Shown here piece after piece: positions 38,643 through 48,442 of a stretch of DNA of 64,000 bases (positions are counted from its first letter, which is position 1; every line of letters begins with the position of its first letter). The DNA comes from Kutzneria sp. CA-103260 (GTDB lineage Bacteria > Actinomycetota > Actinomycetes > Mycobacteriales > Pseudonocardiaceae). Under the pieces are notes generated by a model. The model searched no databases. It was given only the letters and a program-made list of their open reading frames with translations, and had not been told where the DNA came from. The DNA is taken from positions 9,424,001-9,488,000 of the forward strand of contig NZ_CP073318.1 of assembly GCF_018263855.1 (NCBI RefSeq), given 5' to 3'. Position numbers and translations under genes: made by a program.

Positions 38643-40106
38643 TCACATACGTAGGCGTTGCTGCGCCGGCTTGTGGTTGCGGCGGGAGCGGTTGGTCGCG
38701 TGCACCACGAACAGCGTGATCAGCAACAGCGCCACGCCGATCAGGGTGCCGTACATGGCGTACATCATCGGCGACACGCTCTTCACCTCGGCCACGCCGA
38801 CATCGGAGGGCAGCTGCCGGCCGGCGACGGGCTTGGGCGAGTTGGGCTCGCCCGGGATCACCGCGGTCAGCGCGGCCACCGGGTCGATCATGCCGTAGCC
38901 GACCTGGTTGTTGCGGCCGGACGGCGTGCCCGGGTGCTGCGCGGTCATCTCGATCCGGTGCATCACGTCATACGCGTTGAGGTTCGGGAACCTGTCCTTC
39001 ACCAGTGCGGCCAGCCCGGCCACGTACGGCGCGGCGAAGCTGGTGCCCTGCAACGGCTGCGCCTGGCCGTTGCTGCCGGTCTCCATGTTGGCCAGGCCGC
39101 TGTTGGTGCCCGGATCGAGGGTGATGATTCCGGTGCCCGGGCCGGCGACGCTCACCCACGGCCCCCACATGGAGAAGCTGGCCGGTGCGCCCGGGGTCTG
39201 CTGGTTGGCATTGTCGGTGGCGATTGCGGCGACCGACAGCACGTCGTCGGTGAACCAGGCTGGCGACTCGATCCACTTGGGCTTGTTGGGATCCGGTCGG
39301 TCGTTCTGGGTATTGCAGGTCGACCCCTGCTCGAGGTTGCCTGCGGCGGCCACGATCACCACGCCCTTGTCGTGCACGGCATAGTGGATCGCGTTCTGTA
39401 GCAGGGTCTGCGAGAGGCCCTGGGCTGGCACCAGGCAGGCCGACAGCGAAATGTTGATCACGGTGGCGTTGTGGTCGGCCGCGGTCAGGATGGCGTATGC
39501 CAACGTGTTCGACGTGCCGGCGCCGACCTCGTTCTGCGAGTCCGCCGTCTTCATCTTGATCGACGGGCTGGTCTGGCGGATCGGCAGGATCTTCGCCTTC
39601 GGTGCCACGCCCTGGAAGCCGACGTCCATGCCGGTGGTGTCCGCGCCGATGATGCCGGCGACCTCGGTGCCGTGACCGTCGCAGTCCGTCTTGTCGACGT
39701 TCGCGACGCCGGCGAGGTAGTCCTGCTGGTCCAGCAACCGGCCGGTGAACTCCTTGTGCTGGTTCACGCCGCTGTCGATCACGGCCACCGTCTGGGTGGC
39801 GCCCTCGGAGTACTTGTGCGCCTCGTCCAGCCGCAGCCAGGTCTGCCCGTTGGGTGGCTCCTTGATCTGCCCGCCGCCGGTCGACGTGACGCACCGTTGG
39901 CTCTCGGTGTACGTCGCGCCCGGGGTCACCGCGTTCTTGTCTACCGGCAGGTTATGCGGCTCGCCGGTGTAGTTCAGCGGCGGCGGGGCCCACGCGTTGG
40001 CGCTGGCGGCCGGGGCGGCGTCCTGCGCCAGCGCGGGGGCCAGGCCGGGGCCGAGCAGGCCGACCACGACGGCCGCCGCGAGCGCGGATGTCCTAGTGAT
40101 CAGCAT
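38643..40106 (-). CDS. mycP: mycosin, membrane-anchored subtilisin-like protease of T7SS
   Basis: A 487-residue S8 serine protease. A signal peptide (residues 1-28) is followed by catalytic Asp111 (AVIDSGV), His145 (CDGHGTEVAG) and Ser356 (GTSFAAPYVAG). A C-terminal transmembrane helix at about 448-470 anchors it, and a short basic tail ends the protein. Mycosins are needed for stability of ESX complexes and for processing some substrates. It is the second gene after eccD, as in ESX-4. Confidence 0.95.
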   Translation of the reverse strand: MLITRTSALAAAVVVGLLGPGLAPALAQDAAPAASANAWAPPPLNYTGEPHNLPVDKNAVTPGATYTESQRCVTSTGGGQIKEPPNGQTWLRLDEAHKYSEGATQTVAVIDSGVNQHKEFTGRLLDQQDYLAGVANVDKTDCDGHGTEVAGIIGADTTGMDVGFQGVAPKAKILPIRQTSPSIKMKTADSQNEVGAGTSNTLAYAILTAADHNATVINISLSACLVPAQGLSQTLLQNAIHYAVHDKGVVIVAAAGNLEQGSTCNTQNDRPDPNKPKWIESPAWFTDDVLSVAAIATDNANQQTPGAPASFSMWGPWVSVAGPGTGIITLDPGTNSGLANMETGSNGQAQPLQGTSFAAPYVAGLAALVKDRFPNLNAYDVMHRIEMTAQHPGTPSGRNNQVGYGMIDPVAALTAVIPGEPNSPKPVAGRQLPSDVGVAEVKSVSPMMYAMYGTLIGVALLLITLFVVHATNRSRRNHKPAQQRLRM

Positions 40107-40112
40107 GATCCC

Positions 40113-41510
40113 TCAGAGGTTCAGGTGGCGCAGGGTGCTGTAGAGGTCCATCACGGCCAGCGCCAGCGGCACCACCGCGACGATGCAGATCGCCTCGAAC
40201 ACGTCGACCGAGCGGCGCAGCACCGGCGAGAACTTCTGGCCGGGGAAGGCGACGCCGAGCACCAGGGCGGCCGCGCCGACCACGACCAGCGTGCCGAACA
40301 CCCACAGCAGCCGGCCGAACGGGTCGGACAGCCAGATCCAGCCGGCCAGCACGCCGCCGCCGGCGACGATGCCGCTGGCCAGCAGGGCGACCGCCTGGCT
40401 GCCGTTGGCGTAGGTGCGCGAGCGCAGCAGCATCACCAGCGTGACCACGACGGCGAAGACCGGGCCCCACACGGTGCCGGAGGTGGCGGCCAGCACGGCG
40501 GCGACGGCGGTGGTGACGCCGGCGCCGATGATCATGCCGGTCATGTACTCGTGGGCGAGGCCGGCTCGCTTCTCGATCATGGCGTACTCGGGGAAGCCGC
40601 CGTCGTCCTTGAGGTCCTCGGCGTTGCTCGGCACGTTGGGCAGCGGCAGCTTGGCCAGCCGGATGGTGAACCGCGGCAGCCAGGACAGCGCCACCAGCGA
40701 CACGGCGGCCGCGCCGGCCGCCACGCCGGCGATCGGCTGGGTGTCCAGCAGCGCGCCGACCAGGAAGGCCAGCCAGCCGAGGGTGGACGCGGTGGCGGCG
40801 GCGATGAACACCGTGACCCCCGAGCCGACCAGCAGGATGCACGCCCAGGAGACGATCATCACCAGCAGGCAGGCCAACAGCAGGCTCCACCGGGTGGGAT
40901 CGCCGGGAATGATGTAGAGGCCGGCCACGAAGGCCATCGGCAGGCCGCCGGCGGCCGCCACGATCACACCGGTGGTCGGCGCCTGGTAGACCCGGGTCAG
41001 CACGGCCCCGACCGCGACGCTGGCGAACATCGCCACGCCGGCGGCGATGGCGGCGACCAGACCGTAGCCGCCGGACAGCAGCGGACCGGCCAGCAGCACC
41101 GCGACGGCCGCCCCGATCAGCGCGGCGGTGCCGGCCACGTGGCCGATTCGCCTTGCCGTCTCGGGGGTCCACGGCCGGAAGCTGTCCGGAGTGGACTCCG
41201 CGATGGCGTCCACGACGTCGTCGTACAGCGGTGGCGGCGGATTCTCCGAACGGCGCCGCAGCTGCAGCAGGTCGCCGTCGACGACGCCGAGCGAGGCCAG
41301 CGTGCGGCTCGCGTCCAGCGGAGTCTCGCCCAGCTTGGCCAGACACCAGCCGCCGTGCCGCGCGCCGCCGTCCGGCTTGACCTCCTTGGCCATGTGCAAC
41401 AGCATCGGCATCAGGTCGGCAACCGCGACGTCGGACGGCAAGGCGACGTCGATGCGTGTCTGCGGCGCGACCACGGTCACCCGGCTGAACACCGTCGTAC
41501 CGGTTGCCAC
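40113..41510 (-). CDS. eccD: type VII secretion protein EccD
   Basis: A 465-residue integral membrane protein. Residues ~5-90 form a ubiquitin-like domain (FSRVTVVAPQTRIDVALPSDVAVADL). About 11 hydrophobic helices follow. EccD forms the central channel-associated dimer in the ESX complex. GTG at 41510 is preceded by GAGGGGGCC. It is transcribed with mycP and diverges from eccC. Confidence 0.93.
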   Translation of the reverse strand: MATGTTVFSRVTVVAPQTRIDVALPSDVAVADLMPMLLHMAKEVKPDGGARHGGWCLAKLGETPLDASRTLASLGVVDGDLLQLRRRSENPPPPLYDDVVDAIAESTPDSFRPWTPETARRIGHVAGTAALIGAAVAVLLAGPLLSGGYGLVAAIAAGVAMFASVAVGAVLTRVYQAPTTGVIVAAAGGLPMAFVAGLYIIPGDPTRWSLLLACLLVMIVSWACILLVGSGVTVFIAAATASTLGWLAFLVGALLDTQPIAGVAAGAAAVSLVALSWLPRFTIRLAKLPLPNVPSNAEDLKDDGGFPEYAMIEKRAGLAHEYMTGMIIGAGVTTAVAAVLAATSGTVWGPVFAVVVTLVMLLRSRTYANGSQAVALLASGIVAGGGVLAGWIWLSDPFGRLLWVFGTLVVVGAAALVLGVAFPGQKFSPVLRRSVDVFEAICIVAVVPLALAVMDLYSTLRHLNL

Positions 41511-41709
41511 CAGGGCCCCCTCATCTTTCGGTCTCGTGTGGACTCACGCCACCGTGCGCACCCGTTCCGCACCCGAACTCCGCGAACCGGCCGCGCGCTG
41601 TCGGTGGCCGCCCCTAGTATGGCCGCACCGGCCCGGCCGGGAACGGCGGTTCCGGTGAAGACGTTCCAATGGGTTTAGATCCACCCCCGACCCGAAGAGG
41701 TGTGTCCCG
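41511..41709. promoter_or_regulatory. divergent eccD/eccC control region
   Basis: This 199-base gap must hold both promoters. On the minus strand TACTAG (at about 41615) is a possible -10 for eccD. No convincing plus-strand promoter was identified. GAAGAGGTG precedes the eccC GTG. Confidence 0.35.
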
Positions 41710-44700
41710 GTGAGCACGCTCCAGTTCAGGCGTCAGGCGCGCCTTGCCGCCCCGCGGCCGCCCGGCGGTGAGGTGCACCTGGAGCCGCCGCCCGAGCTGC
41801 CCCGGGTCATCCCCGGCAACGTGGTGATGAAGGTGCTGCCGATCGTCATGATCGTGGCGTCGGTGGGCATGATGGGCTACATGTTCGCGGCGCCCGGCGC
41901 CAAGAACCCGCAGACGATCATGATGGGTGGCTTCTTCCTGATCTCCACCGTCGGCATGATGGCCGGCGGCGGCGGTGGCCGCGGCGGTTCGCAGCGCAAG
42001 GCCGAGATGAACGAGGACCGCAAGGACTACCTGCGCTACCTCGGCCAGATGCGGGAGCGCGCCCGGGACGCGGCCGACGAGCAGCGGGCCGCGCTGGAGT
42101 GGAACCACCCAGACCCGCAGGCGCTGTGGTCGATGGCCACCACCCGGCGGATGTGGGAGCGCCGGCAGACCGACCCCGACTTCGGCCACGTGCGCATCGC
42201 CCGCGGCTCGCAGCGGCTGGCCACCCGCCTGGTGCCGCCGCAGACCGGTCCGGTCGACGAGCTGGAGCCGATCGCCACCCTGGCGCTGCGCCGCTTCGTG
42301 CGCGCCCACTCGATCGTGCCCGAGCTGCCGACCATGATCACCATGCGTGGCTTCGCGGCCATCTCGATGCTGGGCGAGCGGGACCAGACCCGCGCCCTGG
42401 CCCGGGCCATGGTCGGCCAGCTGGTCACCTTCCACTCGCCCGAGGACCTACTGGTCGCCGTGGTCAGCGCCGGCCGGGCCAAGCACGAGTGGGAATGGTG
42501 CAAGTGGCTGCCGCACGCCCAACACCCGACCGCGGTGGACGGCATCGGGCAGATGCGGCTGATGTCCGGCTCGCTGCAGCAGGTCGAGGACTGGCTGCAG
42601 GACCTGACCAAGGACCGCCAGCGGTTCCAGCGCAACGCCCCGCCGCTGACCGACCAGCCGCACATCCTGATCATCGTCGACGACGGCGAGATCAGCCGCG
42701 AGGAGCAGATCATCCTCGACGAGGGCCTGGTCGGCGTGACCCTGCTCGACCTGTCTGACTCGCTGGGCAACCTGGCCGCCCGCCGCGGCCTGCGGCTGGT
42801 GGTGGAGCCGGACCGGCTTGGCGCCCGCAGCAACGCCGGCGTGGAGTGGTTCGGCCAGCCCGACGGCCTGAGCGTGGCCGAGGCCGAGGCGCTGGCCCGG
42901 CGGCTGGCCCCGTTCCGCATCGGCGGCCAGGAGGCCACCGGCGGTGAGGACCAGCCGCTGCTCAACGCCAACCCGCCGATCCTGGAGCTGCTGGGCATCC
43001 CCGGCGACCCGATGACCTTCGAGATCGGGCAGGCCTGGCGGCCGCGGCCGAAGTCGGACCGGTACAAGATCCCGTTCGGCGTCGGCGAGTTCGGCCAGTC
43101 CGTGGACCTGGACATCAAGGAGGCGGCCGAGGGCGGCATGGGCCCGCACGGCCTGTGCATCGGCGCCACCGGCTCCGGCAAGTCGGAGTTCCTGCGCACC
43201 CTGGTGCTGGGCCTGCTGGCCACCCACTCGTCCACCGCGCTGAACATGATCCTGGTGGACTTCAAGGGTGGCGCGACCTTCCTCGGCCTGGACGACGCGC
43301 CGCACGTGGCCGCGGTCATCACCAACCTGTCCGGCGACCTCACCCTGGTCGACCGCATGAAGGACGCCATCGCCGGCGAGGTGTCCCGCCGCCAGGAAGT
43401 GCTGGCCAAGGGCAACTACAAGAACGTCTGGGACTACGAGAGCGCCCGCGAGAAGGGCGCCGACCTCGACCCGCTGCCGGCCCTGTTCATCTGCATCGAC
43501 GAGTTCTCCGAGATGCTGACGGCCAAGCCGGACTTCATCGACATCTTCCTCCAGATCGGCCGGGTCGGCCGGTCGCTGCAGATGCACATGCTGCTGGCCT
43601 CGCAGCGGCTGGAGGAAGGCAAGCTGCGCGGCCTGGACACCTACCTGTCCTACCGGATCGGTCTGAAGACCTTCTCCGCGTCGGAGTCCCGGGCGGTGCT
43701 CGGCGTGCCCGACGCCTACGAGCTGCCGCCCATCCCCGGCTCGGGCTACCTGGCCGTGCAGGGCGAGCCGATGACCCGGTTCAAGGCCGCCTACGTGTCC
43801 GGCCCGTACCGGCCGGCCGGCATGATCGCCGGCCCGGCCACGCCCGCCGGCATCAGCGGCGACCGCCGGCCCAAGTACTTCGTGCCGGACTTCGTGGAGA
43901 TCCCCAAGGAGCCGGAGAAGCCGCGCGAGGTCGTCAAGGAGAAGCCCAAGGACGACGACAAGATCGAGCCCAGCGTGCTGGAGGTCATCGTCGGCCGGCT
44001 GGTCGGCCAGGGCGCGCCGGCCCACGAGGTGTGGCTGCCGCCGCTGAACGAGCCGCAGTCGCTGGACATGCTGCTGCCGCCGCTGACCGCAACCCCGGAC
44101 CGGGGCATCTACCCGCAGGGCTACCAGGGCTACCTGCAGATCCCGCTGGGCCTGGTGGACAAGCCGTTCGACCAGCGCCGCGACCCGTTCTGGGCCGACT
44201 TCTCCGGCGCGGCCGGCCACGGCGCGGTCGTCGGCGGCCCGCAGTCCGGCAAGTCCATGCTGCTGCGCACGCTGATCATGTCGACGGCCGTCACGCACAC
44301 CCCCGAGGAGGTCCAGTTCTACTGCCTGGACCTCGGCGGCGGCACGCTCTCGCCGCTGGAGGCGCTGCCGCATGTCGGCGGCGTGGCCGGCCGGCTGGAG
44401 CCGGACAAGGCCCGCCGCATGGTGGCCGAGCTGACCGGCCTGATCGCCGAGCGGGAGCAGCGCTTCCGCGCCGCCGGCATCGACGGCATGGTGGAGTTCC
44501 GCAATCGCAAGCGGCGCGGCGAGATCGCCGACGACCCGTACGGCGACGTCTTCGTGATCATCGACGGCTGGCTGAACTTCCGCCAGGAGTTCGAGGCGCT
44601 GGAGCAGTCCATCCTCAACCTGGCCGCGCAGGGCCTGTCCTTCGGCATCCACGTGATCATCTCGGCCAACCGGTGGGCCGAGATCCGGCCGGCGCTCAAG

Positions 44701-45702
44701 GACCTCATGGGCACCCGGTTCGAGCTGCGGCTGGGCGACCCGAGCGAGTCCGAGTTCGACCGCAAGGTGGCGGTGAACGTGCCGGTCGGCCGGCCCGGCC
44801 GCGGCCTGACCCCGGACCGGCTGCACTTCCTGACCGCGCTGCCGCGCATCGACTCCTCGTCCAACGTGGGAGACGTGGCCGCGGGTGTGCAGGACGCCAT
44901 CGGCAAGATCACCGGGGCCTGGCGCGGCCCGGTCGCGCCGCAGGTCCGGCTGCTGCCGGAGCTGCTGCCCTACGAGCAGCTGCCGGTGCCCCAGCAGCAG
45001 CGCAACCCGCGTCTCATCCCGATCGGCGTCAACGAGGACGGCTTGGCGCCGGTGTTCCTCGACTTCGACAACGACTCGCACTTCTTCGCGTTCGCCGAGG
45101 GCGAGTCCGGCAAGACGAACCTGCTGCGGACCGTGGTGCGGGGCATCATGACCCGATACAGCACCGCCGAGGCGGTCATCCTGCTGGTCGACTACCGGCG
45201 CACGATGCTCGGCTTCGTCGACACCGACCACCTGCTCAGCTACGTGGTGTCGGCCAACCAGCTGGGCGACACCGTCAACGACGTGCGCAACTCGCTCAAG
45301 GGCCGGCTGCCCGGCCCGGACGTCACGCAGGAGCAGCTCAAGGCCCGGTCCTGGTGGAAGGGGCCGGAGGTGTTTGTCGTGGTCGACGACTATGACCTGG
45401 TCGCCACCCAGAGCGGCAACCCGCTGCAGCCGCTGGCCGAGTTCCTGCCGCAGGCCAAGGACGTCGGCCTGCACATGATCCTGGCCCGCCGCTCCGGCGG
45501 CGCCAGCCGGGCGCTGTTCGACCCGGTGATCGGCAAGCTGCGCGAGATCGCCGCGCCGGGCATGGTGATGAGCTGCAGCAAGGACGAGGGCGTGCTGATC
45601 GGCACGTACAAGCCGCAGATCCTGCCGCCGGGCCGGGGCGTGATCGTGACCCGCAAGCTGGGCCAGCAGCTCATGCAGACCGCGTGGCTGCCGGGCGAGT
45701 GA
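41710..45702 (+). CDS. eccC: type VII secretion ATPase EccC, fused Ca-Cb form
   Basis: A 1330-residue FtsK/SpoIIIE-family motor. Two N-terminal transmembrane helices (residues ~35-80) are followed by three ATPase domains. Walker A motifs are GATGSGKS (485-492), GGPQSGKS (842-849) and EGESGKT (1130-1136). The first domain has a full Walker B (ALFICIDEF). The second (VFVIIDGWL) and third (VFVVVDDYD) lack the canonical Asp-Glu, as usual for EccC domains that bind nucleotide or substrate without full activity. The C-terminal domains recognise Esx cargo. GTG at 41710. Confidence 0.95.
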   Translation: MSTLQFRRQARLAAPRPPGGEVHLEPPPELPRVIPGNVVMKVLPIVMIVASVGMMGYMFAAPGAKNPQTIMMGGFFLISTVGMMAGGGGGRGGSQRKAEMNEDRKDYLRYLGQMRERARDAADEQRAALEWNHPDPQALWSMATTRRMWERRQTDPDFGHVRIARGSQRLATRLVPPQTGPVDELEPIATLALRRFVRAHSIVPELPTMITMRGFAAISMLGERDQTRALARAMVGQLVTFHSPEDLLVAVVSAGRAKHEWEWCKWLPHAQHPTAVDGIGQMRLMSGSLQQVEDWLQDLTKDRQRFQRNAPPLTDQPHILIIVDDGEISREEQIILDEGLVGVTLLDLSDSLGNLAARRGLRLVVEPDRLGARSNAGVEWFGQPDGLSVAEAEALARRLAPFRIGGQEATGGEDQPLLNANPPILELLGIPGDPMTFEIGQAWRPRPKSDRYKIPFGVGEFGQSVDLDIKEAAEGGMGPHGLCIGATGSGKSEFLRTLVLGLLATHSSTALNMILVDFKGGATFLGLDDAPHVAAVITNLSGDLTLVDRMKDAIAGEVSRRQEVLAKGNYKNVWDYESAREKGADLDPLPALFICIDEFSEMLTAKPDFIDIFLQIGRVGRSLQMHMLLASQRLEEGKLRGLDTYLSYRIGLKTFSASESRAVLGVPDAYELPPIPGSGYLAVQGEPMTRFKAAYVSGPYRPAGMIAGPATPAGISGDRRPKYFVPDFVEIPKEPEKPREVVKEKPKDDDKIEPSVLEVIVGRLVGQGAPAHEVWLPPLNEPQSLDMLLPPLTATPDRGIYPQGYQGYLQIPLGLVDKPFDQRRDPFWADFSGAAGHGAVVGGPQSGKSMLLRTLIMSTAVTHTPEEVQFYCLDLGGGTLSPLEALPHVGGVAGRLEPDKARRMVAELTGLIAEREQRFRAAGIDGMVEFRNRKRRGEIADDPYGDVFVIIDGWLNFRQEFEALEQSILNLAAQGLSFGIHVIISANRWAEIRPALKDLMGTRFELRLGDPSESEFDRKVAVNVPVGRPGRGLTPDRLHFLTALPRIDSSSNVGDVAAGVQDAIGKITGAWRGPVAPQVRLLPELLPYEQLPVPQQQRNPRLIPIGVNEDGLAPVFLDFDNDSHFFAFAEGESGKTNLLRTVVRGIMTRYSTAEAVILLVDYRRTMLGFVDTDHLLSYVVSANQLGDTVNDVRNSLKGRLPGPDVTQEQLKARSWWKGPEVFVVVDDYDLVATQSGNPLQPLAEFLPQAKDVGLHMILARRSGGASRALFDPVIGKLREIAAPGMVMSCSKDEGVLIGTYKPQILPPGRGVIVTRKLGQQLMQTAWLPGE

Positions 45703-45703
45703 G

Positions 45704-47506
45704 TTGACAGTCCATGTAGCGGTCGACTTCGGCACGTCCAGCACGTGCGTCGCGGTGGCCGTCGACGGCCGCGAGCCGCAGCTGGTCGTGCTGGAGGGCG
45801 GCACGCCGGTGATGCCGTCGGCGGTCTTCGCCGACCGCGGCGGCACGCTGTTCGTCGGGCAGGAGGCGGAGCGGCAGGCGGCGGTCGACCCGTCGCGGTA
45901 CGAGCCGAACCCCAAGCGGCGCATCGACGAGGGGAAGCTGCTGCTCGGCGACACCGTGCTGAACGTGCTGGACGTGGTGCGGGCCGTGCTGGTCCGTGCC
46001 ACCAACGAGGCGCGGCGGCTGGTCGGCGGGGCGCGTATCGACCTGCTGGTGCTGACCCACCCGGCCGACTGGGGCGCGGTCCGCACCCGGATCCTGCGCC
46101 AGGCCGGGCAGGGGCTGGGCGCGGAGCTGTCGCTGGTGCCGGAACCGGTGGCCGCGGCGGTGTTCCACTCGGCGTCCACGGCCATGCCCGACGGCGCGGC
46201 GCTGGCCGTGCTGGACCTGGGCGGCGGCACTGTGGACGCCAGCGTGGTGCGTCGGCGCGGGGCGTCGTTCGAGGTGCTGGCCACTCGGGGCGAGCCGAAC
46301 TTCGGCGGCGCGGACATCGACCAGGCGCTGCTGGAACACGTCGGCACGCTGGTGTCGGGCCAGGACCCGCAGGCGTGGCAGGCGTTGGTGGAGGGCCGGG
46401 AGATGGCCGACCGCCGACGTCGCCGGGTGCTGCGGCAGGACGTGCGCGGGGCCAAGGAAACGTTGTCCCGGCACGCTTACACCGATGTGCCGATGCCGCC
46501 GCCGTTCCCGGACGCCCATGTCACGCGGGCCGATCTGGAACGGGTCGTCGGCCCCCAGCTGGGGCGGGCGGCCGACCTCGTCGCCGACACCGTCCGGGCC
46601 GCGCGGCTAACGTCCGGCGAGCTGAGCACCGTGTTCCTGGTCGGCGGTTCCAGCCGGATTCCGTTGGTGGCACGGCTGGTGCACGAGCGGACCGGCGTGC
46701 TGCCGACCACTTTGGACCAACCGGAGACGATCGTGGCCCGCGGCGCGCTGCGCGTCGTCACGCTTGATCCACATCGGACCGGGGCGTTCCCGGGGGTGCG
46801 GCCGCCGAGCCCGATGCAGCAGCCGCTGGAGACGCCGAGCCCCGGCTACCCGGCGGTGCAGGTCGGCGGGGCGGGGCCGATGCCGGCCGGGGCGGCGGAC
46901 GTCACCCGTCCTGTGCCGGCAAGCCTGCCCCCGACGCCGGTTCCAGCTTCGGTGAGCCCGCCGCCCGTTGCCGTGAAGACCCGGGGCAAGTGGCTGCCGT
47001 GGATCGTCGTCGGCTCGGTGGTGCTGGTGATCGCCGCCGGCGTGGCGGTGTTCCGGCTGGCCACCGCCGGCCCGGACGGCAAGCCGGTGGCGCAGTACGA
47101 CTACCGCTTCACCGCCCCGCCGGGCTGGAGCCAGGTCGGCGGCGACGCGTCCCACCGCGAGGTGCAGCTCAAGCCGGACGGCTCGACCAGCCAGAACCTG
47201 ATCGACGTGCAGGAGCGGGCCCTGAACTACGACGCCACGGCCCAGCGCGACCTGGCGGTCAGCCAGGTGCGGGCGGCGGTGGCGGCCGGCGGCTCCGCGT
47301 ACGCCGGTTTCGCGGACAACGTCAGCTTCGGCGGCAAGGATGTCCTCTACTACAACGAGCAGCGGGACGGCGCGTCGGTCGACTGGTACGTGGTGCTCAA
47401 GGGCAAGGCGCAGGTCAGCGTCGGCTGCCAGTACCCGGCCGGCGGCAAGGACGCCGTGCAGGCCGCGTGCGAGCAGGTCGTGAGCACGCTGGCGGTGCAG
47501 GCCTGA
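45704..47506 (+). CDS. Hsp70/actin-fold T7SS-associated protein with C-terminal membrane anchor
   Basis: A 600-residue protein in the position of Rv3446c of M. tuberculosis ESX-4. Residues 1-350 are an Hsp70-type nucleotide-binding fold (AVDFGTSSTCVAV phosphate-1, VLDLGGGTVDASVV phosphate-2, VFLVGGSSRIPLV adenosine motif). It lacks the DnaK peptide-binding domain. A Pro-rich linker, a transmembrane helix at about 427-450 (WLPWIVVGSVVLVIAAGVAVF) and a ~150-residue extracytoplasmic domain follow. A role coupling ATP state to ESX assembly is inference. The TTG start at 45704 lies one base after the eccC stop. Confidence 0.88.
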   Translation: MTVHVAVDFGTSSTCVAVAVDGREPQLVVLEGGTPVMPSAVFADRGGTLFVGQEAERQAAVDPSRYEPNPKRRIDEGKLLLGDTVLNVLDVVRAVLVRATNEARRLVGGARIDLLVLTHPADWGAVRTRILRQAGQGLGAELSLVPEPVAAAVFHSASTAMPDGAALAVLDLGGGTVDASVVRRRGASFEVLATRGEPNFGGADIDQALLEHVGTLVSGQDPQAWQALVEGREMADRRRRRVLRQDVRGAKETLSRHAYTDVPMPPPFPDAHVTRADLERVVGPQLGRAADLVADTVRAARLTSGELSTVFLVGGSSRIPLVARLVHERTGVLPTTLDQPETIVARGALRVVTLDPHRTGAFPGVRPPSPMQQPLETPSPGYPAVQVGGAGPMPAGAADVTRPVPASLPPTPVPASVSPPPVAVKTRGKWLPWIVVGSVVLVIAAGVAVFRLATAGPDGKPVAQYDYRFTAPPGWSQVGGDASHREVQLKPDGSTSQNLIDVQERALNYDATAQRDLAVSQVRAAVAAGGSAYAGFADNVSFGGKDVLYYNEQRDGASVDWYVVLKGKAQVSVGCQYPAGGKDAVQAACEQVVSTLAVQA

Positions 47507-47519
47507 GGAGGGAGACGCC

Positions 47520-47903
47520 GTGCAGATCGGCGACGCGATGAGCCAGTTCCGGTCCGAGACGGACGCCGCCGTGGCCCGGGGCAGCCGGGCCGCCGCCGAG
47601 GCCAAGGCCCGCAGCGCGGCCACCAAGGGAAAGACCCGGGAGCTGGTGGGCAAGGTCCGGGCCCGGCAGACCCGACCGGAGCCGGCCGACCTGACCTCGC
47701 CGGGGCTGCGCCGGGCAGCCGCCTCGTTCCGTTCCGACGAGGGACTGCCGGTGGACCGGCTGCCGGAGGGCACCGAGCTGCTTGCCCCGATCGGGTCGAC
47801 TACTCCCAGTGCGCCCAAGCCACCCGCACCGGCGACCCGACGCCCCCGTCCGAGTGACGACGACGAGGACTTTTCGCAAACGGGAATCTTCTACCGCGGC
47901 TAG
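47520..47903 (+). CDS. small T7SS-linked protein with acidic-aromatic tail
   Basis: A 127-residue protein. A short basic Ala-rich helix region (ETDAAVARGSRAAAEAKARSAATKGK) is followed by a disordered Pro-rich part and the ending SDDDEDFSQTGIFYRG. No domain recognised. The ending resembles those of the proteins encoded at 7048 and 54880. GTG at 47520 follows GAGGAGGGAGACGCC. It lies between the Hsp70-like gene and the Esx pair and has no M. tuberculosis ESX-4 counterpart that I know of. Confidence 0.68.
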   Translation: MQIGDAMSQFRSETDAAVARGSRAAAEAKARSAATKGKTRELVGKVRARQTRPEPADLTSPGLRRAAASFRSDEGLPVDRLPEGTELLAPIGSTTPSAPKPPAPATRRPRPSDDDEDFSQTGIFYRG

Positions 47904-47920
47904 TTCCACCCGGGCGCGTT

Positions 47921-47966
47921 TACTAGAGCAACTGTTTGCGAAGAAGTCGCGACGGGGTGGAACCGA
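47921..47966 (+). promoter_or_regulatory. putative promoter and conserved downstream element of the Esx pair
   Basis: TACTAG (47921-47926) and, 26 bases later, CGGGGTGGAACCGA (47953-47966) have a match upstream of the 51699 gene (TAATAG, 25 bases, identical 14-mer). The 14-mer's GGTGGAA can pair with TTCCACC at 47904-47910. Confidence 0.5.
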
Positions 47967-48044
47967 CCATGGCACTGTCGTCGTCGCAGTAGACGTACGA
48001 ACCAAGCAAGCAGTACTCACCCGGATTGAAGGGGGCCCGTCCCA

Positions 48045-48359
48045 ATGGCCGGAAGTTTCGGTACCAAGACCGCTGAGATGGCGAGCTGCGCGAAGGACAT
48101 CGAGAACGTCGAGCAGGAGATCAACGCCACGGTCAACAAGCTCAACAGCGACCTGGCTCCGCTCGAGGCCAGCTGGAAGGGTCAGGCCTCGCAGGCGTTC
48201 CAGCAGCTCCAGCAGCGTCTGATGGAGGACGCCAAGAAGCTGAACCAGGCCCTGTCGGACATCTCCACCGCGATGCGGACCGCGTCCAACACCTACTCGC
48301 AGCAGGAAGAGGCGGCGCACCACGGCATCAGCAACATCGCCAGCCGGCTCAACGGCTGA
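48045..48359 (+). CDS. esxU: WXG100 (Esx) protein, EsxU position
   Basis: A 104-residue ESAT-6-family helical hairpin with W44-K-G46 at the turn (LAPLEASWKGQASQAF) and Y-S-Q-Q-E near the C-terminus, matching the Y-x-x-x-D/E signal. It is one of two adjacent Esx genes directly after the Hsp70-like gene, the arrangement of esxU/esxT in mycobacterial ESX-4. Esx proteins usually fold as heterodimers and are exported folded. AAGGGGGCCCG precedes the ATG. Confidence 0.9.
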   Translation: MAGSFGTKTAEMASCAKDIENVEQEINATVNKLNSDLAPLEASWKGQASQAFQQLQQRLMEDAKKLNQALSDISTAMRTASNTYSQQEEAAHHGISNIASRLNG

Positions 48360-48442
48360 CCCTGGCTCCGCGTTTCCGTAGTCGTCGTAAATAGCAGTTT
48401 CTTCATCAGTGGGCTTGTCTACTTCATTCAGGGGAGAACACC

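Noticed and set aside
42448..46455. 1335-codon open frame antisense to eccC and the Hsp70-like gene
   Set aside because: Shadow frame produced by GC-rich codon use; both sense genes have clear family motifs.
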